From contig NZ_AJLN01000055.1 of the NCBI RefSeq assembly GCF_000317285.1, positions 1 through 33,715 on the forward strand: 33,715 nt of DNA, written 5' to 3'. Both the position numbers and the translations under genes were made by a program. Of this stretch, positions 33,292-33,715 are shown one piece after another. The notes beneath the pieces are model-generated. The model had not been told where the DNA came from, ran no database searches, and saw only the letters and a list, made by a program, of their open reading frames with translations. Origin of the DNA: Chlorogloeopsis fritschii PCC 6912 (GTDB taxonomy: Bacteria; Cyanobacteriota; Cyanobacteriia; Cyanobacteriales; Nostocaceae). Numbering within the stretch: position 1 is the first letter of the stretch; each line of letters begins with the position of its first letter.

Positions 33292-33617
33292 CTAGCCTTA
33301 ATTTAATTTAACTTTTGGTCTAATTCTAACTTTAGCAAGCTGAATCTCAGTGGTGAGTGGAAAGCTTTGCCGATGGTAAACACTTTAACCCAGGTAGCCA
33401 CATAGAGGTCATTATCCAGTTTAATGGCGTGGATAGTTAGAATTTTTGTACTCAGTTTGGCAGTTGTACCTTATGATTCACAGCTAATTCTGTAAATTTT
33501 CTTGATGGGTATTTGGTTGAAAGTACGTTCAAAGATTAAGTTAAGTTAAAAAAAAACTGGAAAAATTAGCGAAGAACACTTAATATGATTAGAAGAAGTA
33601 AAAATTTGTAAATTGGA

Positions 33618-33646
33618 TTGACAATCCAGTTTATCGTCTGTCTATA
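33618..33646 (+). promoter_or_regulatory. possible sigma-70-type promoter facing right
   Basis: TTGACA at 33618-33623 and TCTATA at 33641-33646 are separated by 17 nt and are followed by GGCAGTC repeated twice and a TATATATAG stretch. The interval 33292-33715 holds no recognisable gene, so this may drive a gene beyond the right edge. The -10 match is weak. Confidence 0.3.
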
Positions 33647-33715
33647 GGCAGTCAAAAGATGGCAGTCTATATATAGAGGAAAAACCTGTACTTATAAAAT
33701 TTGGAGATTTGTTCC

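Noticed and set aside
33292-33715. Possible riboswitch or structured leader at the right edge
   Set aside because: Only a weak promoter-like pair and short repeats are visible. No known riboswitch core could be traced.

Overview
The window is cyanobacterial chromosomal DNA, probably from a filamentous, Nostocales-like organism. The palindrome GCGATCGC (HIP1) occurs dozens of times. DevB- and DevC-type exporter subunits, a FAAL-loaded polyketide synthase, a four-helix cysteine-rich copper protein and typical cyanobacterial short palindromic repeats all point the same way. The species cannot be named from the sequence alone.

1-11259 looks like a lipid or polyketide biosynthesis and export locus. 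On the minus strand lie a 5' portion of a large FAAL-ACP-KS polyketide synthase that runs off the left edge, a coiled-coil protein of unknown function, a DevC-type permease and a cytochrome P450. Divergent from the P450, on the plus strand, are an extended SDR, a PapA/condensation-type acyltransferase and a DevB-type membrane fusion protein. A reasonable reading is that a fatty acid is activated and extended, then oxidised and reduced, then esterified, then exported. No DevA ATPase is in the window. The product is unknown.

11466-17441 starts with a palindromic element, then an operon of a GrpE-like two-TM membrane protein followed by a membrane-anchored Hsp70-like ATPase. Small hypothetical genes and a DUF5996 protein follow, with long AT-rich gaps between them.

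17442-21954 is envelope and sulfur stress. It has a Spy/CpxP-like periplasmic protein and an M50 site-2 protease with CBS domains, which converge on a strong bidirectional terminator. Next comes a three-gene cluster: a DUF442-type phosphatase-like protein, an ETHE1-like persulfide dioxygenase fused to two rhodanese domains, and a 15-cysteine copper-binding protein.

21998-28119 holds an 820-residue protein with a C-terminal CPBP protease domain, a Uma2 nuclease-like protein, an alpha/beta hydrolase, a classical SDR and an L,D-transpeptidase. 28132-28461 is repeat-rich and includes ten contiguous 21-bp repeats open on both strands. A PIN toxin-antitoxin pair follows.

29580-33715 is more housekeeping in character: GNAT, a class V aminotransferase, tRNA-Asn(GTT), a NYN-domain protein, an ECF-type ABC ATPase and a small conserved-looking partner. 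The last 400 bases contain no gene that I can recognise.
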